Source: Allorhizocola rhizosphaerae (GTDB lineage Bacteria > Actinomycetota > Actinomycetes > Mycobacteriales > Micromonosporaceae). From it: DNA of 64,000 bases. Of the stretch, positions 1 through 8,749 are shown piece by piece. Made by a program: the position numbers and the translations under genes. The notes beneath the pieces are model-generated. The model was not told the origin of the DNA and searched no databases. It saw only the letters and a program-made list of their open reading frames with translations. The first letter of the stretch is position 1; each line of letters begins with the position of its first letter. The stretch covers positions 1 through 64,000 of the forward strand of contig NZ_QJUG01000001.1 of the NCBI RefSeq assembly GCF_003426775.1. The letters run 5' to 3'.

Positions 1-2
1 GC

Positions 3-632
3 ACGGCGTCCGGGACTCCGGCCGACGTGGCGTCCGCGGGTCCAGCCGGATCGGGGCTGCCGGGCGGGACAGGCCGGTCCGGCGGGCCCGTGGTGTCCAG
101 CGCCCCCGGTGGCGGCGGTGCCGGCCCTACACCGGTAAGCCCGGCCAATACCGGCTCGAAGCCCCCGACGACCCCGCCCACCGCAGCGACGCCCTACCCC
201 CGGACCAGAACAAACAACGGCACGGAAACGGTCGGCGTGCGGATGACACCGTCGCACGGCAGCGACAACCCCATGCCCGACTTCCGCCTGTCGGCCAACA
301 TCGTCGAAACGGCCGAACAACCTTGGGCCTATATAGACATGGCTTACCAGCGAAGCCCTCATTTCCAGAGTCCGTCCGGCTACATCACCTGGTCTTTGGA
401 GTTGTACACATGCTCCGGCACCAAGATCAAGGAATCAGCGGGCAGCGAGACCATGGACTTTGTCAACGGTACGACCCGCACGATAGACGTCTACATGTAC
501 CACGGCCCGCACTACCTGACGGCAAGGCTCACCTCGTTGGAGGTGGGTTTGACCTCAGTCCCCTCCATGGCAATCGTGACCTGGAGAGGCGCACCGATCA
601 CCGCCACCACCCCGTGCACCACGCTCCCCTAG
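3..632 (+). CDS. Unknown protein, 5'-truncated by window edge
   Basis: The reading frame is open to the left edge of the window, so the true start is probably outside; the GTG at 27 is only the first in-window start. The visible N-terminal ~60 residues are a Gly/Pro/Ser-rich low-complexity linker, followed by a compact ~130-residue C-terminal domain with alternating hydrophobic residues, two cysteines (in LYTCSGT and TPCTT) that could form a disulfide, and no membrane helix. This layout, linker then small beta-rich domain, is common in the extracellular part of actinomycete membrane proteins, but I do not recognise the domain. The gene ends at TAG 632. Function unknown. Confidence 0.6.
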   Translation, partial: TASGTPADVASAGPAGSGLPGGTGRSGGPVVSSAPGGGGAGPTPVSPANTGSKPPTTPPTAATPYPRTRTNNGTETVGVRMTPSHGSDNPMPDFRLSANIVETAEQPWAYIDMAYQRSPHFQSPSGYITWSLELYTCSGTKIKESAGSETMDFVNGTTRTIDVYMYHGPHYLTARLTSLEVGLTSVPSMAIVTWRGAPITATTPCTTLP

Positions 633-774
633 ATGATCGATGCATGGGTTGAGCTGCCAGCGTGCCGGTTTGACCGGCTGTGTGGGCGAGATGTCGTTGC
701 GCTGCCGCCGGGTGACCGGCCTTGCGCAACTCGTTGCCGTGCACACCAGGCGTGCGCCGGTTGCCGTGGCAGCG

Positions 775-949
775 TGGCATCACGAGAATACGAATGGGTT
801 GCTGCGTCAGTACGTTCCGAAGGGCATCGACTTGATGTGTGCACGGTGTCGAGGACTTGGAGCGCATCGCCGCTGAACTCAACGACCGACCGCGCAAGCG
901 GTCAGGATTCCGTCAACCGATCGAGCTGATCGGACCGCTGGTGCGATGA
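775..949 (+). pseudogene. IS30-family transposase C-terminal remnant
   Basis: From 775 the + strand reads WHHENTNGLLRQYVPKGIDL, the conserved block of IS30-family DDE transposases around the catalytic Glu (usual form NENTNGLLRQYFPKGTDL). After a frameshift near 835-840 the next frame continues as VEDLERIAAELNDRPRKR and ends GFRQPIELIGPLVR with TGA at 947-949, the normal IS30 C-terminus. Everything upstream of the block is unrecognisable, and no terminal inverted repeat or target duplication was seen. It is a frameshifted and truncated remnant without function. Basis: direct reading of two frames plus knowledge of the IS30 family. Confidence 0.8.
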
Positions 950-1035
950 TGGTCAGAATCCGCCGTCTGATACGTAGACGAGCCGGCGAGCCTCCGATCA
1001 GGCATCCGGGGGAACATCACCGCACCGGTGAGGCT

Positions 1036-1290
1036 TTACAGGAGACCGCCGCCAAGGCGCCATACACCACCGGCGACAAGCGAGATCAGGATTAGCGCTA
1101 CGACTACCCGGATGAACACCCTGGCGGCTTTGCTGCGCCCTGGGCTGGTCGCGCTGTCGGCGAAGGCGGCGATGCCGGCCACTGCGCCACCGGGCGATAG
1201 GAAAGTGCTATTTTCGGTCCACGGCACCAGCTGTGGAGCTTGCGACGGTGGCACCTCCCGAAACGGGGTGGAGCTCTCTGGGATCGTCAT
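1036..1290 (-). CDS. Possible small single-pass membrane protein
   Basis: This is an 84-codon leftward frame. Its N-terminal ~55 residues are polar with a Pro/Ser bias; its C-terminal 27 residues form a hydrophobic segment (VVVALILISLVAGGVW) preceded by Lys/Arg, as in a tail-anchored or small bitopic membrane protein. Third-position GC is fairly high (roughly three quarters) but there is no convincing ribosome binding site before the ATG. It lies alone between the transposase remnant and the leftward 330-aa gene. It could be a chance frame. The rest of 950-1418 holds nothing I can recognise. Confidence 0.3.
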   Translation of the reverse strand: MTIPESSTPFREVPPSQAPQLVPWTENSTFLSPGGAVAGIAAFADSATSPGRSKAARVFIRVVVALILISLVAGGVWRLGGGLL

Positions 1291-1418
1291 ATACCTATGG
1301 TAGCCGCCGGGAGCAGGCTCAGAGCCGGACGTAGCCGAGCAATCCCCCGGCCGACACAGGGCTGATCGACGACTGACGGCGCTACAGACACACCCGCGCG
1401 AGCACGACCGGAACCTCC

Positions 1419-2411
1419 TTACTCAAGGGGGTCCCAGTGGTTGGCGTAGCGCAGCAGCGACTGCGCGAGGCTGGGGTGAGTGGCCGCCCAGACCGTGTCG
1501 AACAGGTACCACTGCTGGTATCCAAAGGTTTCGTCGCAGTGCATTGCCAGCTGAGCCGCGTGGTCACTGACGTGCAACAGGGATTTCTCGGGGCGGCGGC
1601 CCGAAGTGAACTCCGCCGATGCCATCAGTTGCGCAGCCGTCTGGTGCGCCGCCTCATGTGCTGGTGGCAATTGTGGCCAGTCGGCATTGAGATTGAATCC
1701 GGGCCACCGGTTGCACCGCAGCAGCGCCTGGCGCAGGTCTTGCTCGCCAGGGGCGATCAGCGCCCGCAGCAGCGTCAGCTCGACCGGCCAATCACGATCT
1801 GGTACCTCAATGCTTTGCAGATGTTGTGTCAGCTCGGGCAGGGCAACGCCGGCGAATGCCAGCGGTTGCAGCCGGGCAAGGCTTTCTCCGTCGTAGTAGG
1901 TGAGAAACACCGCGTAGGTGGTGACGTCGTTTGCGCCGGCTTGCGTGATGGCGGTCACCGGCACCGTCGGGTCAAACCTCTCGGAGCCGATACCCTCGTC
2001 GGGCAACGGCCAGGACTCATGCAACAGGTAGGCAAGACGATCGGGTGCCGCCTCCGCGATGTGCTCGTCGAGGAAGAAGTAGGCCAGTTCCACCTCATCG
2101 TCGTCGGTTCGTACGCGTAGGCTGTGATCGTCGAGCCGGATGTAGTCCTCGCCGCCTTCCACATACAGGTGCTCGTGCAGCAGGGCGCGCAGTTGCTCGT
2201 CGGTCTGCGGTTCAGGCAGGTCGTCTGTCTGCGCCGCCTCCAAGATTGTGTCCAGGCCGTAAACGTCGGCGCCCAGCTCGGCTTCGACGAACTCGCTCGG
2301 ATCCGAGCTGGCCCAGCCGCGTTTGAACCAGCCCAGGACGGTCGTGTCCGGTAGGCGGCGCACGTGTTTACCCAGCGGGCCCTCGTAGTGCGAGCGGTAG
2401 ACGAAGTACAC
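1419..2411 (-). CDS. Unknown 330-aa protein downstream of ESX-like genes
   Basis: An acidic soluble protein starting MYFVYRSHYEGP, with no signal peptide or membrane helix. Several tyrosine/aspartate-rich stretches (for example LTYYDGESLARL and DETFGYQQWYLFDTVW) suggest a globular alpha/beta fold, but I do not recognise a family. It is the last gene of a leftward set: 78 bp separate it from the WXG-like gene at 2490-3266. In actinobacteria, genes in this position after YbaB/WXG-type genes often encode toxins, immunity proteins or secretion partners, so a role linked to the ESX-like proteins is inferred from position only. Confidence 0.8.
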   Translation of the reverse strand: MYFVYRSHYEGPLGKHVRRLPDTTVLGWFKRGWASSDPSEFVEAELGADVYGLDTILEAAQTDDLPEPQTDEQLRALLHEHLYVEGGEDYIRLDDHSLRVRTDDDEVELAYFFLDEHIAEAAPDRLAYLLHESWPLPDEGIGSERFDPTVPVTAITQAGANDVTTYAVFLTYYDGESLARLQPLAFAGVALPELTQHLQSIEVPDRDWPVELTLLRALIAPGEQDLRQALLRCNRWPGFNLNADWPQLPPAHEAAHQTAAQLMASAEFTSGRRPEKSLLHVSDHAAQLAMHCDETFGYQQWYLFDTVWAATHPSLAQSLLRYANHWDPLE

Positions 2412-2489
2412 GGCCGCGACACTACGTCACGGCCGCTTCCCGCGCAGACCAGGCGGAGCCCGACCGGAGGGGCCCTTCGTTGTGCGGGA

Positions 2490-3266
2490 TCAGTCCCTGA
2501 CGGCCTGCGGCCACCCACCACCGGGGAACTTGCTCTCGTCCACCCGGTCGGACACGATCTGGCGCACGTTTTCGCCGGCTTCCACAATCCGTTGGCCGAT
2601 GCCGGTCAGATTGTCGACCGCGGCGGTGACGAGGGTGCCGACGATTGACGCCAGGTCCGAGATCGCCCACGGGATGTCGATGATGGTGCCCGCCTTGACG
2701 GCCGCTTGAGCGACATCTCCGGCGATCGTGCCCATCACCTGAGCCAGCTTCGTGACGTAATCCACGTTGGCCTGCGCGATGCTGTAGAGCCATTCGCTGA
2801 TGAAGCCCGCCTTGGCCGACAGTTCCCCGGCCGCGCCGGCCTGTGGCGGCACGATCTGCTGCTTGTAGTGGCTGGCGGTGCCGCCCTCCCAGTAGGAAAG
2901 GTTCTCGGTGGCATACTGCTGGATCACGGGAACCAAGCCGGAGACAGGCTGCTTGACCGCGGTCAACCAGTGGAAGCTGATGTTGATCAAGGAAATGACC
3001 GGCGTGTGATGAGCCAAAACCTCTCCGGCGATGTCCAGCAACTCGTCGAGCTTCTCCTTGATGCCGTCGAGCGTTTCGCTGAGGGCATGGACTGCGGCTG
3101 AGCCGATGACCGGCGACAGCCACCAGGCGTTGTCGGCAAGCTTTTGGGCCAGCGCGTTGAAGTCCTCCACCATCTGGTCGCTGGTCTCCTCGATCTGGCG
3201 GACGGCGGTCTCGACCGCGCTCGTGTGCTGCGACGGATCGCCGCTGGGCTCGCCTGGACTAGTCAC
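2490..3266 (-). CDS. WXG100-superfamily-like, large ESX-type protein
   Basis: A 258-residue, mostly alpha-helical protein. The GTG start at 3266 was chosen because it overlaps the stop of the upstream gene by 8 bp (3259-3266) and removes a non-coding-like arginine-rich extension. It has long amphipathic helices and a SYWEGGTASHY segment around residue 126, a W-G turn like that of WXG100/PPE-type ESX substrates. No signal peptide is present, as expected for type VII substrates. The C-terminal ~100 residues contain Ala/Val/Ile-rich helices (AGDVAQAAVKAGTII) that could touch membrane. The partner is probably the 135-aa protein encoded just upstream. The family assignment rests on pattern and context. 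Confidence 0.75.
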   Translation of the reverse strand: MTSPGEPSGDPSQHTSAVETAVRQIEETSDQMVEDFNALAQKLADNAWWLSPVIGSAAVHALSETLDGIKEKLDELLDIAGEVLAHHTPVISLINISFHWLTAVKQPVSGLVPVIQQYATENLSYWEGGTASHYKQQIVPPQAGAAGELSAKAGFISEWLYSIAQANVDYVTKLAQVMGTIAGDVAQAAVKAGTIIDIPWAISDLASIVGTLVTAAVDNLTGIGQRIVEAGENVRQIVSDRVDESKFPGGGWPQAVRD

Positions 3267-3666
3267 CCTGCTGCCCTCCTGCGTGCCCCTCGGCCGCGGG
3301 GGCCTGCGCACCGTTCGTCGCCGGTTCTGCGTAGATGGCTTCGAGATCGGCCGCCGCTGTCTGATCGGTCCGGTCGAACTCGTCGGCCATCCGGTCCAGC
3401 GCCTCGCCCAGTTGCAGCCACTCGGTCGCCGCGCTTTTGACCAGGTTCTGGACTTCCGCGTAGAACCCGTTGTAGGCCTCGGAGTGCAGCGCCGTGGCAA
3501 TATGCTCAGTCGGCCCGATGAAGAACGCGGTGATGCCCAGCTCAAGCCCGGCGTTGCCCACCGGGTTGGCGTAGACCGCCGACATCTCGTCGGACAGGTC
3601 GCGCCATTTGTCGGCCTCCTTCCGGACGTTGTCGGTGACGACCTCGGTCGTCGTCGGGCCGGTCAC
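3259..3666 (-). CDS. Small WXG100-like helical protein
   Basis: A 135-residue protein. The GTG at 3666 is chosen because it forms a GTGA overlap with the stop of the upstream YbaB-like gene (3663-3665). It begins VTGPTTTEVVTDNVRKEADK and continues through DKWRDLSDEMSAVYANPVGN, then a central hydrophobic segment and a second helix (AATEWLQLGEALDRMADEF). The helix-turn-helix size and W motifs fit ESX/WXG-type secreted partners, usually ~100 aa. The C-terminus is an Ala/Gly/Gln-rich tail. Overlaps on both sides imply translation as a tricistron with the YbaB-like and 258-aa proteins, and a complex with the latter is likely. I infer the family and did not verify it by search. Confidence 0.75.
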   Translation of the reverse strand: MTGPTTTEVVTDNVRKEADKWRDLSDEMSAVYANPVGNAGLELGITAFFIGPTEHIATALHSEAYNGFYAEVQNLVKSAATEWLQLGEALDRMADEFDRTDQTAAADLEAIYAEPATNGAQAPAAEGHAGGQQGD

Positions 3667-4325
3667 CGGACCTCCTCCCGCTCCTGGGTCTCGGCCTGCC
3701 GGAACAGCTCCAGCGCCGCGTGGCGCAGCTGCTCGGTGTCGGCGTGCTGAACCCACATGGGCTCCGCCGTGATGCCGACCAGGACACGGCCCTCACACCT
3801 GCCGCTGAGCAGCCCCAGCGAACCACCTACCGTACGGGTTCGGCCCTCTCCGGCCACCCGCGCCGCCTTCTGCCTGCGGTAGAGCCGGTCTTCGTTGTCC
3901 GACAACCGCTGCCAGACCTGTTCAATGGTCATCGGCTCGACGTACGGCAGCGGCCGCCGGTCACGATCCGGGTTATGGCCTTCGGCGGCCACGCGTTCCC
4001 GCTCGGCCAGGGCGGCCAGGCACCTGGCCCGCGCCATGGCGGCCGCCGCGTTGTTGCGCGCCTCCAGCAGGGCCGGTCCCAGCCGACTCGCACCGAGCCG
4101 GTCGCGCCAGTCCGATCTGATGTGGACGTCGACTACTTTGCCGGACTGATCCACCGCCACGCGAACGGTGTCGCTGTCGTCGCTGGCCTCGTTGTTAGCC
4201 GGCGCCCGGTAGCTGCGCCCACCGACTTTGGCCAGCTCCGCCAGTGCCTCCTGGCGCAGCTGGGCCCGGTCGCCGCTGAACTCTATGTCTCTCAACCGCC
4301 AACGGTCCCGGCCTTCTCGGTACAT
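3663..4325 (-). CDS. YbaB/EbfC-family protein of an ESX-like cassette
   Basis: A 220-residue protein. The frame is open further upstream to 4613 but that part is arginine/serine-rich and non-coding-like; ATG 4325 gives MYREGRDRWRLRDIEFSGDR and is preferred. Residues ~20-110 match the YbaB/EbfC fold as seen in DTVRVAVDQSGKVVDVHIRS followed by a long helix (LLEARNNAAAAMARARC). Classical YbaB (~100 aa) binds DNA as a dimer; longer actinobacterial versions usually sit directly upstream of WXG100-type genes, as here, and may act as secretion partners. It overlaps the next gene by GTGA. A C-terminal extension of ~100 residues is of unknown role. Confidence 0.75.
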   Translation of the reverse strand: MYREGRDRWRLRDIEFSGDRAQLRQEALAELAKVGGRSYRAPANNEASDDSDTVRVAVDQSGKVVDVHIRSDWRDRLGASRLGPALLEARNNAAAAMARARCLAALAERERVAAEGHNPDRDRRPLPYVEPMTIEQVWQRLSDNEDRLYRRQKAARVAGEGRTRTVGGSLGLLSGRCEGRVLVGITAEPMWVQHADTEQLRHAALELFRQAETQEREEVR

Positions 4326-5068
4326 GCCACGCCCCCAAAGGTAATCTCCAATTGCGCCCGAACGACTTACTCGTGGCCGCTGAGTACGACCTGAGCGACG
4401 AACGGCGCTGTCGAGCGTGGCATCGCAGCATTGCACCACCATTGAACGAGAATTGAATCCGCTGGTCCTCGGCGGTTGACTCCGGCAGACCAGGGGCACC
4501 CACGCCCCCGGCGTCCACGATTGCACGCCGAGCGGCGCCGCCCCGCGACTTGGGCGGGAGTATCGGTCAGGACGTTGCCCAGAACGACTCCCGCCGCAAC
4601 ATGCATATCGCACCCGGCGAGATCCCGTGGTCCTGGAGGAGGCGGTAACCCGCCATCACTTTGGCATGAGTCCCTCTGCCGGACAACATCTTCCGGCTCC
4701 GATCGTGGATCTCGGCGGGGCACATGTCCCGCGACACCGCGACGGCGAGGCCGAGCACGGTGGCCGCGAACTGCGCCGTGTAGGCCCGGCAGGGGCCAAC
4801 ACGGGGTAGGGATCAGCAGATCGAGGACGGGAATCTGAAGTGGCCGATGCGGGCGCGCGTTGATTGAGGTTGACGAGCACCGCACGCAGCCGAGCCGGCC
4901 CCACCTCGATTGGCCCGTGCTCACCGTGCGCCGCTACCTGTCCAGGAACGCAGCACGCTGCGGATTCCATCCGCGCACAAATAACCGTCAAACCCCGCCC
5001 ATCACACTCGGAGATCGACGCCACCCGTATGCGGCGGCAAACGCCGTCGGACTCACCACACCCCTACC
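4326..5068 (+). other. Intergenic region without a clear gene
   Basis: This 740-bp stretch separates the leftward ESX-like set from the rightward protease operon and must hold both promoters. No frame on either strand has convincing coding character over its length. One short leftward frame, 4567-4758 (GTG start, 63 codons), reads more like protein than its neighbours (SRDMCPAEIHDRSRKM, then GYRLLQDHGISPGAICML) and could be a small gene or the end of a lost one; I do not recognise it. Confidence 0.4.
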
Positions 5069-5079
5069 GGAGGTAGCAC

Positions 5080-5646
5080 GTGAACGAATTACGGAGGCAC
5101 CCGGCACGGATTCTCGCCGTGCTGATGGTCTCCCTCGGCCTGGCGATCGCCGCACCGCAGGCGGCTATCGCGGCGGAGAAGAACCTCAGTGTTACGGCCT
5201 ACCAGCAGGAGAAGTCGAACTGGTGCTGGGCCGCGGCGTCCAAGATGATCATCAAGTACAAGACGGGCCGCACCGTATCGCAGTGCCAGATCGTCAAGGA
5301 CGGAAAGCACATTTCCACCTGCCCGAACCAGGCGGGAACGCGGGCCAACGTGATGAGCGCGCTGTCGCAAAACGGTGTCAACTCCGGCTCCCAGGTGGAC
5401 CTGACCTGGGCGCAGATGAAGAACGAGATCGACAGCTCCCGACCCATCTACAGCGGAATCGTGTGGCGCTCAAACGGCGCCGGGCACGCCCACGTCATCC
5501 GCGGTTACTACAGCACCGGCTACTCCACCGGAGTGTCCTACATAGACCCGGCGACCGGTTCGAGGACGGCGCGCGAATGGGCTAACTACAAGGACAACTC
5601 GAGTTGGAACGCAAGCACCGCGCTCATCTATCTCTACAAGCTGTGA
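5080..5646 (+). CDS. Secreted papain-like cysteine protease
   Basis: A 188-aa precursor. GTG 5080 follows GGAGG at 5069-5073. Residues 1-32 are a Sec signal peptide (RILAVLMVSLGLAIAAPQAA then AIAAE). The mature part has the catalytic Cys in SNWCWAAASKMI (Cys49), His136/His138 in GAGHAHVIRGYY, and Asp156 in SYIDPATG, giving the Cys-His-Asp order of the papain-like C39/C70 type (AvrRpt2-like) peptidases. Cys69 and Cys81 may form a disulfide. It lacks a propeptide of the size seen in larger papains. Codon 4 is TTA, rare in this genome type, so bldA-dependent translation is possible. Its stop is 11 bp before the next exported-protein gene, which suggests joint transcription. Confidence 0.85.
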   Translation: MNELRRHPARILAVLMVSLGLAIAAPQAAIAAEKNLSVTAYQQEKSNWCWAAASKMIIKYKTGRTVSQCQIVKDGKHISTCPNQAGTRANVMSALSQNGVNSGSQVDLTWAQMKNEIDSSRPIYSGIVWRSNGAGHAHVIRGYYSTGYSTGVSYIDPATGSRTAREWANYKDNSSWNASTALIYLYKL

Positions 5647-5657
5647 CAGGAGGCGAC

Positions 5658-6410
5658 ATGACTATGAAAAAGGCGCTCCGCGCCGGTGCTCTGGCGACAG
5701 CGCTCACCATCGGCGTCGTCCTGCTCGGCTCCCCCGCATCCGCCGACGCGCCCACCGTCGGCGCACCTCCGGCCGTCGTCGCCTGGTTCGCCCAGGACGC
5801 GGCGCAGGTCGCCAGCGATGTGCTCGGGACCAAGGCGGTCAGCCTCGAGCCTGACCAAGCGGGGGGCGCATACGCGGTCGGCGTGCCGGCGCGGGTGCAC
5901 GACTGGAACCCGCAGTTCGTTTCCGGTACCTCCGATCAGGTTGCTGTCTCGCGCGATGAGTGGGTGGCCGCCCTGTACCGCGATGGCCAGATCGTCGGCA
6001 CGATCGCGGCGGTCCTCGCTCCTGACGGGAAGGTCGCGTTCTCCTACGCCGACGATGATGCCGCAGCGGGCAAGGGGCTGGTGTCCCGCGACGTCGCGGG
6101 CAAAATCGTCCAGGATTTCCGCATGGGCGGTCTCGTCGAGGTGAAGCCCGACGGCAGGACCTTGGGGCTGTCCACGGTGGCGGCCTCGATGCTCGGCGTC
6201 GACGGCGCGGCCGATCTGCGGGCGACCGTCCGCAACGCGCACTTGCCGGGCCCATTGGACTCGGCCGGCTCGGCTGAAGCCGGAAGCGGTGCCCCGCCCG
6301 AGAGCCGTGGCGTGACACCGCTCGGGTTCGGGTTGGCGCTCGCGCTGGCCGGGCTGGTGCTCTGGCTCGCGTGGCGGCGCCCGTCGGCCCCGCTGGCGCA
6401 CCGCCTGTAA
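5658..6410 (+). CDS. Exported, membrane-anchored partner of the protease
   Basis: A 250-aa protein starting MTMKKALRAGALATALTIGV; AGGAGG at 5648-5653 fixes the ATG at 5658. It has a signal peptide to about residue 31 (PASADAP), an extracellular domain of ~160 residues, a short Ser/Gly/Pro linker and a C-terminal membrane helix (LGFGLALALAGLVLWLAW) followed by Arg residues, so the domain is tethered outside the cell. It has no LPXTG motif. The domain (AVGVPARVHDWNPQF, SRDEWVAALYRDGQIVGT) is not one I recognise. Being 11 bp downstream of the papain-like protease, it may be its anchor, inhibitor or substrate; this is an inference from position. Confidence 0.8.
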   Translation: MTMKKALRAGALATALTIGVVLLGSPASADAPTVGAPPAVVAWFAQDAAQVASDVLGTKAVSLEPDQAGGAYAVGVPARVHDWNPQFVSGTSDQVAVSRDEWVAALYRDGQIVGTIAAVLAPDGKVAFSYADDDAAAGKGLVSRDVAGKIVQDFRMGGLVEVKPDGRTLGLSTVAASMLGVDGAADLRATVRNAHLPGPLDSAGSAEAGSGAPPESRGVTPLGFGLALALAGLVLWLAWRRPSAPLAHRL

Positions 6411-6604
6411 CCGCCGGGCGCGTTGCGCCAACCAGGTGCTGCTGCACGAGCATGATTCGCTGGAGCGTCGGCGCAACTCCATAATTGGTCGCAGACAACG
6501 GCGTGGACCCGAGCCGTGAAGCAAGCTGCCTTCCGTACGAGGTGCGCGACCCCCAGTCGGCTCCATGATCCGTCTGCGGGTCGCGCACCTCGTACCGCAT
6601 GGCC

Positions 6605-7372
6605 TCAGCGGCCGGTGAACCGCGCGGGCCGCTTCTCCAGGAACGCCCGCATCCCCTCGGTCTGGTCCTCGGTGGCGAACAGGGCGTGGAACACGCGCCT
6701 TTCGAACAGCAGGCCTTCCCGCAGACCGACCTCAAGCGCCCGGTCCACCGCCTCGCGCGCCGTCATCGCGGCCGGCTTGCCGTATGCGGCGATCCCCTTG
6801 GCCACGGCCATCGTCTCCGGCAGCAGCGCGTCTGCGGGGAACACCCGGGCGACCAGGCCGGACCGTTCCGCCTCGGCCGCGTCCATCAACCGCCCCGTCA
6901 GGATCATGTCCATCGCCTTGGCCTTGCCAACCAACCGGGTCAACCGCTGGGTACCGCCGATGCCCGGGATGACACCGAGCGTGATCTCCGGCTGGCCGAA
7001 CCGGGCGGTGTCGGCCGCGAAGATGAGGTCGCACATCATCGCCAGTTCGCAGCCGCCGCCGAGCGCGTATCCGGCCACCGCGGCGATTTTCGGGGTACGC
7101 AATGCGGCGAAGCCGTCCCAGCCCGCGAAGAAGTCCTCCGTGAACATGTCCACAAAGGACTTCGGCGCCATCTCCCGTATGTCGGCCCCGGCGGCGAAGG
7201 CCCGCCCGGAACCGGTGATGACGAAGCAGCCCACGTCGGGGTCCCGATCGAGTGGACGGAGCGTGTCGACGAGTTCGGTCATCAGTTCGGTGTTGAGCGC
7301 GTTGAGCACCTCCGGCCGGTGCAGGTGCACGGTGACGACCCGGTCGTGCTGCTCAATCTTGATGTGCTGCAT
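6605..7372 (-). CDS. Enoyl-CoA hydratase/isomerase family protein
   Basis: A 255-aa crotonase-fold enzyme. The oxyanion-hole motifs are present ([11 protein letters not shown] near 55-65; [15 protein letters not shown] near 101-115) as are the two catalytic glutamates of true hydratases, Glu109 and Glu129 ([13 protein letters not shown]). The C-terminal helix region ([20 protein letters not shown]) is typical. It is predicted to hydrate trans-2-enoyl-CoA in the cytoplasm. The gene begins 18 bp after the membrane oxidoreductase stop and is the last gene of that leftward block, so it may act on the product of the adenylation/oxidoreductase pair rather than in general beta-oxidation. The substrate cannot be told. 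Confidence 0.92.
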   Translation of the reverse strand: MQHIKIEQHDRVVTVHLHRPEVLNALNTELMTELVDTLRPLDRDPDVGCFVITGSGRAFAAGADIREMAPKSFVDMFTEDFFAGWDGFAALRTPKIAAVAGYALGGGCELAMMCDLIFAADTARFGQPEITLGVIPGIGGTQRLTRLVGKAKAMDMILTGRLMDAAEAERSGLVARVFPADALLPETMAVAKGIAAYGKPAAMTAREAVDRALEVGLREGLLFERRVFHALFATEDQTEGMRAFLEKRPARFTGR

Positions 7373-7390
7373 GGAGTTGCACCCTTTCGT

Positions 7391-8749
7391 TCAGGAGTCC
7401 CAGATGGCGCCGTATGCCGGGATGCCCCGGCGTTCGAGGCCGTGTACGACCTCCCAGGTCAGTTTCTTGTTCGAGATGCAGATGACGGCCTCTGCGCCAA
7501 ACGCGACATACGCGTCGTAGGCCAGCCGCACCATGTCGGGCTTCCCGCGCTCGGCCGTGTCCCACACGGTCGCGTCGGGCTGGTCGGCCAGGATCTCGTC
7601 GACCAGCGCATCGCCGTAGGTGGCTCGCGGGCTGCGGGTCGCCCAGACCAGCCGGGACGGCACCTTGCGGGCCAGCAGGTGCGGCAGCACCGGTCCGATC
7701 CCGCTGCCGGTGGCGACGTAAACCACTTTGGTGAACAGGGTTTCGATGTTCGCGACCCCGGCGGTGGTGATGCCCTTGACCCACACGTGCGACGGCGCGT
7801 CGTCGATGAAAGACCCGGTCCAGTCACCGGCGCGGGAGATGGTGAGCCGGAAGCCGGATTCGCCGGGCGCGGGCACGTTGGCAAACGAGTGCCACTCCCA
7901 CAGCGGACGGCGGCTGATCGCGGTGGACGATCCGGCGAACGGGGTCACCCCGTGGTTGAAGCGCGCCAGCGCCACGTGGCTCGACGGCCGGGTGATGTCC
8001 ACCCGGACCTTGCGCAGACGCAGCCAGGGCAGCGCGATGCTGGCGGTGAGCAGTGCCAGCGCCCAGATCTGCGGCGCGGTCAGCAGGCTGCCGCCCTCCG
8101 CCCGCACGAACAACACGGTCTGCGCCCAGAACAGCACCAGCGCGGTCCACCCGCCGAACCGGTGCATCCGTTCGAACCGGTCGTGCCGCCTGGCCCGGTA
8201 ACCCGGCCGCGCCATCACCACGACCGCGGCCAACAGCGCCGGCAGCGCAAAGGAAACGACGAGCAGGCCCGTTGATATAGCCGGGTCGCCGCGCAGCGCC
8301 GCGACGGTGATGGAGCCGGTGAAGATGAAAATCCATATGGTACCGGCGAAGGCGCCCCCGACATGCAGGCCGCCGAAGTGATACACCTTGCCCAGGGTCC
8401 AACGGACGCGCAGCGGCCAGTGCGTGGGCGCCCGCGTCGCGAGCCAGAAGAGCAGGTTGATCACGTACTGCTGGCGGATGAGGATCGCCAGCGCGAAGTT
8501 GGCCAGGACGGCGCCGGAGATGGCCGCCAAGTCGATGTGATTGCGAGACCACCAGTCACCCCCGGTGATCGCGTGTGCGAGCAGTGCCGCGTTCGCCGCC
8601 AGCACGAGGGCGACGAGGCGGTTGTGGTGCATCAGGCGTGGATGCTTGAGGATCCGCCGCAGAGGTGAAATCGGCGGCGGCAGCACGGGTTGCTCGACGG
8701 AGCCGGACGCGGGGATTGTCCCGGCGCGGACGGGACTGACCACGGTCAT
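7391..8749 (-). CDS. TmpA-like six-helix flavin/NAD oxidoreductase
   Basis: A 452-aa integral membrane protein. ATG 8749 overlaps the adenylation gene stop (ATGA). Six membrane helices lie at about 43-61, 72-92, 126-150, 158-180, 198-216 and 225-244, with histidines His124, His129 (YHFGGLH) and His196 (MHRFGG) placed as possible haem ligands. The cytoplasmic C-terminal half resembles a ferredoxin-NADP reductase module: an FAD-contact-like RPLWEWHSFA (281-290) and the nucleotide loop ATGSGIGP (346-353). The nearest architecture I know is the fungal TmpA transmembrane oxidoreductase and the C-terminal part of fungal NRPS-like TmpB; here the adenylation part is a separate, translationally coupled gene. 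The substrate is unknown. Confidence 0.85.
   Translation of the reverse strand: MTVVSPVRAGTIPASGSVEQPVLPPPISPLRRILKHPRLMHHNRLVALVLAANAALLAHAITGGDWWSRNHIDLAAISGAVLANFALAILIRQQYVINLLFWLATRAPTHWPLRVRWTLGKVYHFGGLHVGGAFAGTIWIFIFTGSITVAALRGDPAISTGLLVVSFALPALLAAVVVMARPGYRARRHDRFERMHRFGGWTALVLFWAQTVLFVRAEGGSLLTAPQIWALALLTASIALPWLRLRKVRVDITRPSSHVALARFNHGVTPFAGSSTAISRRPLWEWHSFANVPAPGESGFRLTISRAGDWTGSFIDDAPSHVWVKGITTAGVANIETLFTKVVYVATGSGIGPVLPHLLARKVPSRLVWATRSPRATYGDALVDEILADQPDATVWDTAERGKPDMVRLAYDAYVAFGAEAVICISNKKLTWEVVHGLERRGIPAYGAIWDS

Noticed and set aside
6599-8275. 558-codon rightward frame
   Set aside because: Antisense to the enoyl-CoA hydratase and the membrane oxidoreductase; no start signal and no domain.
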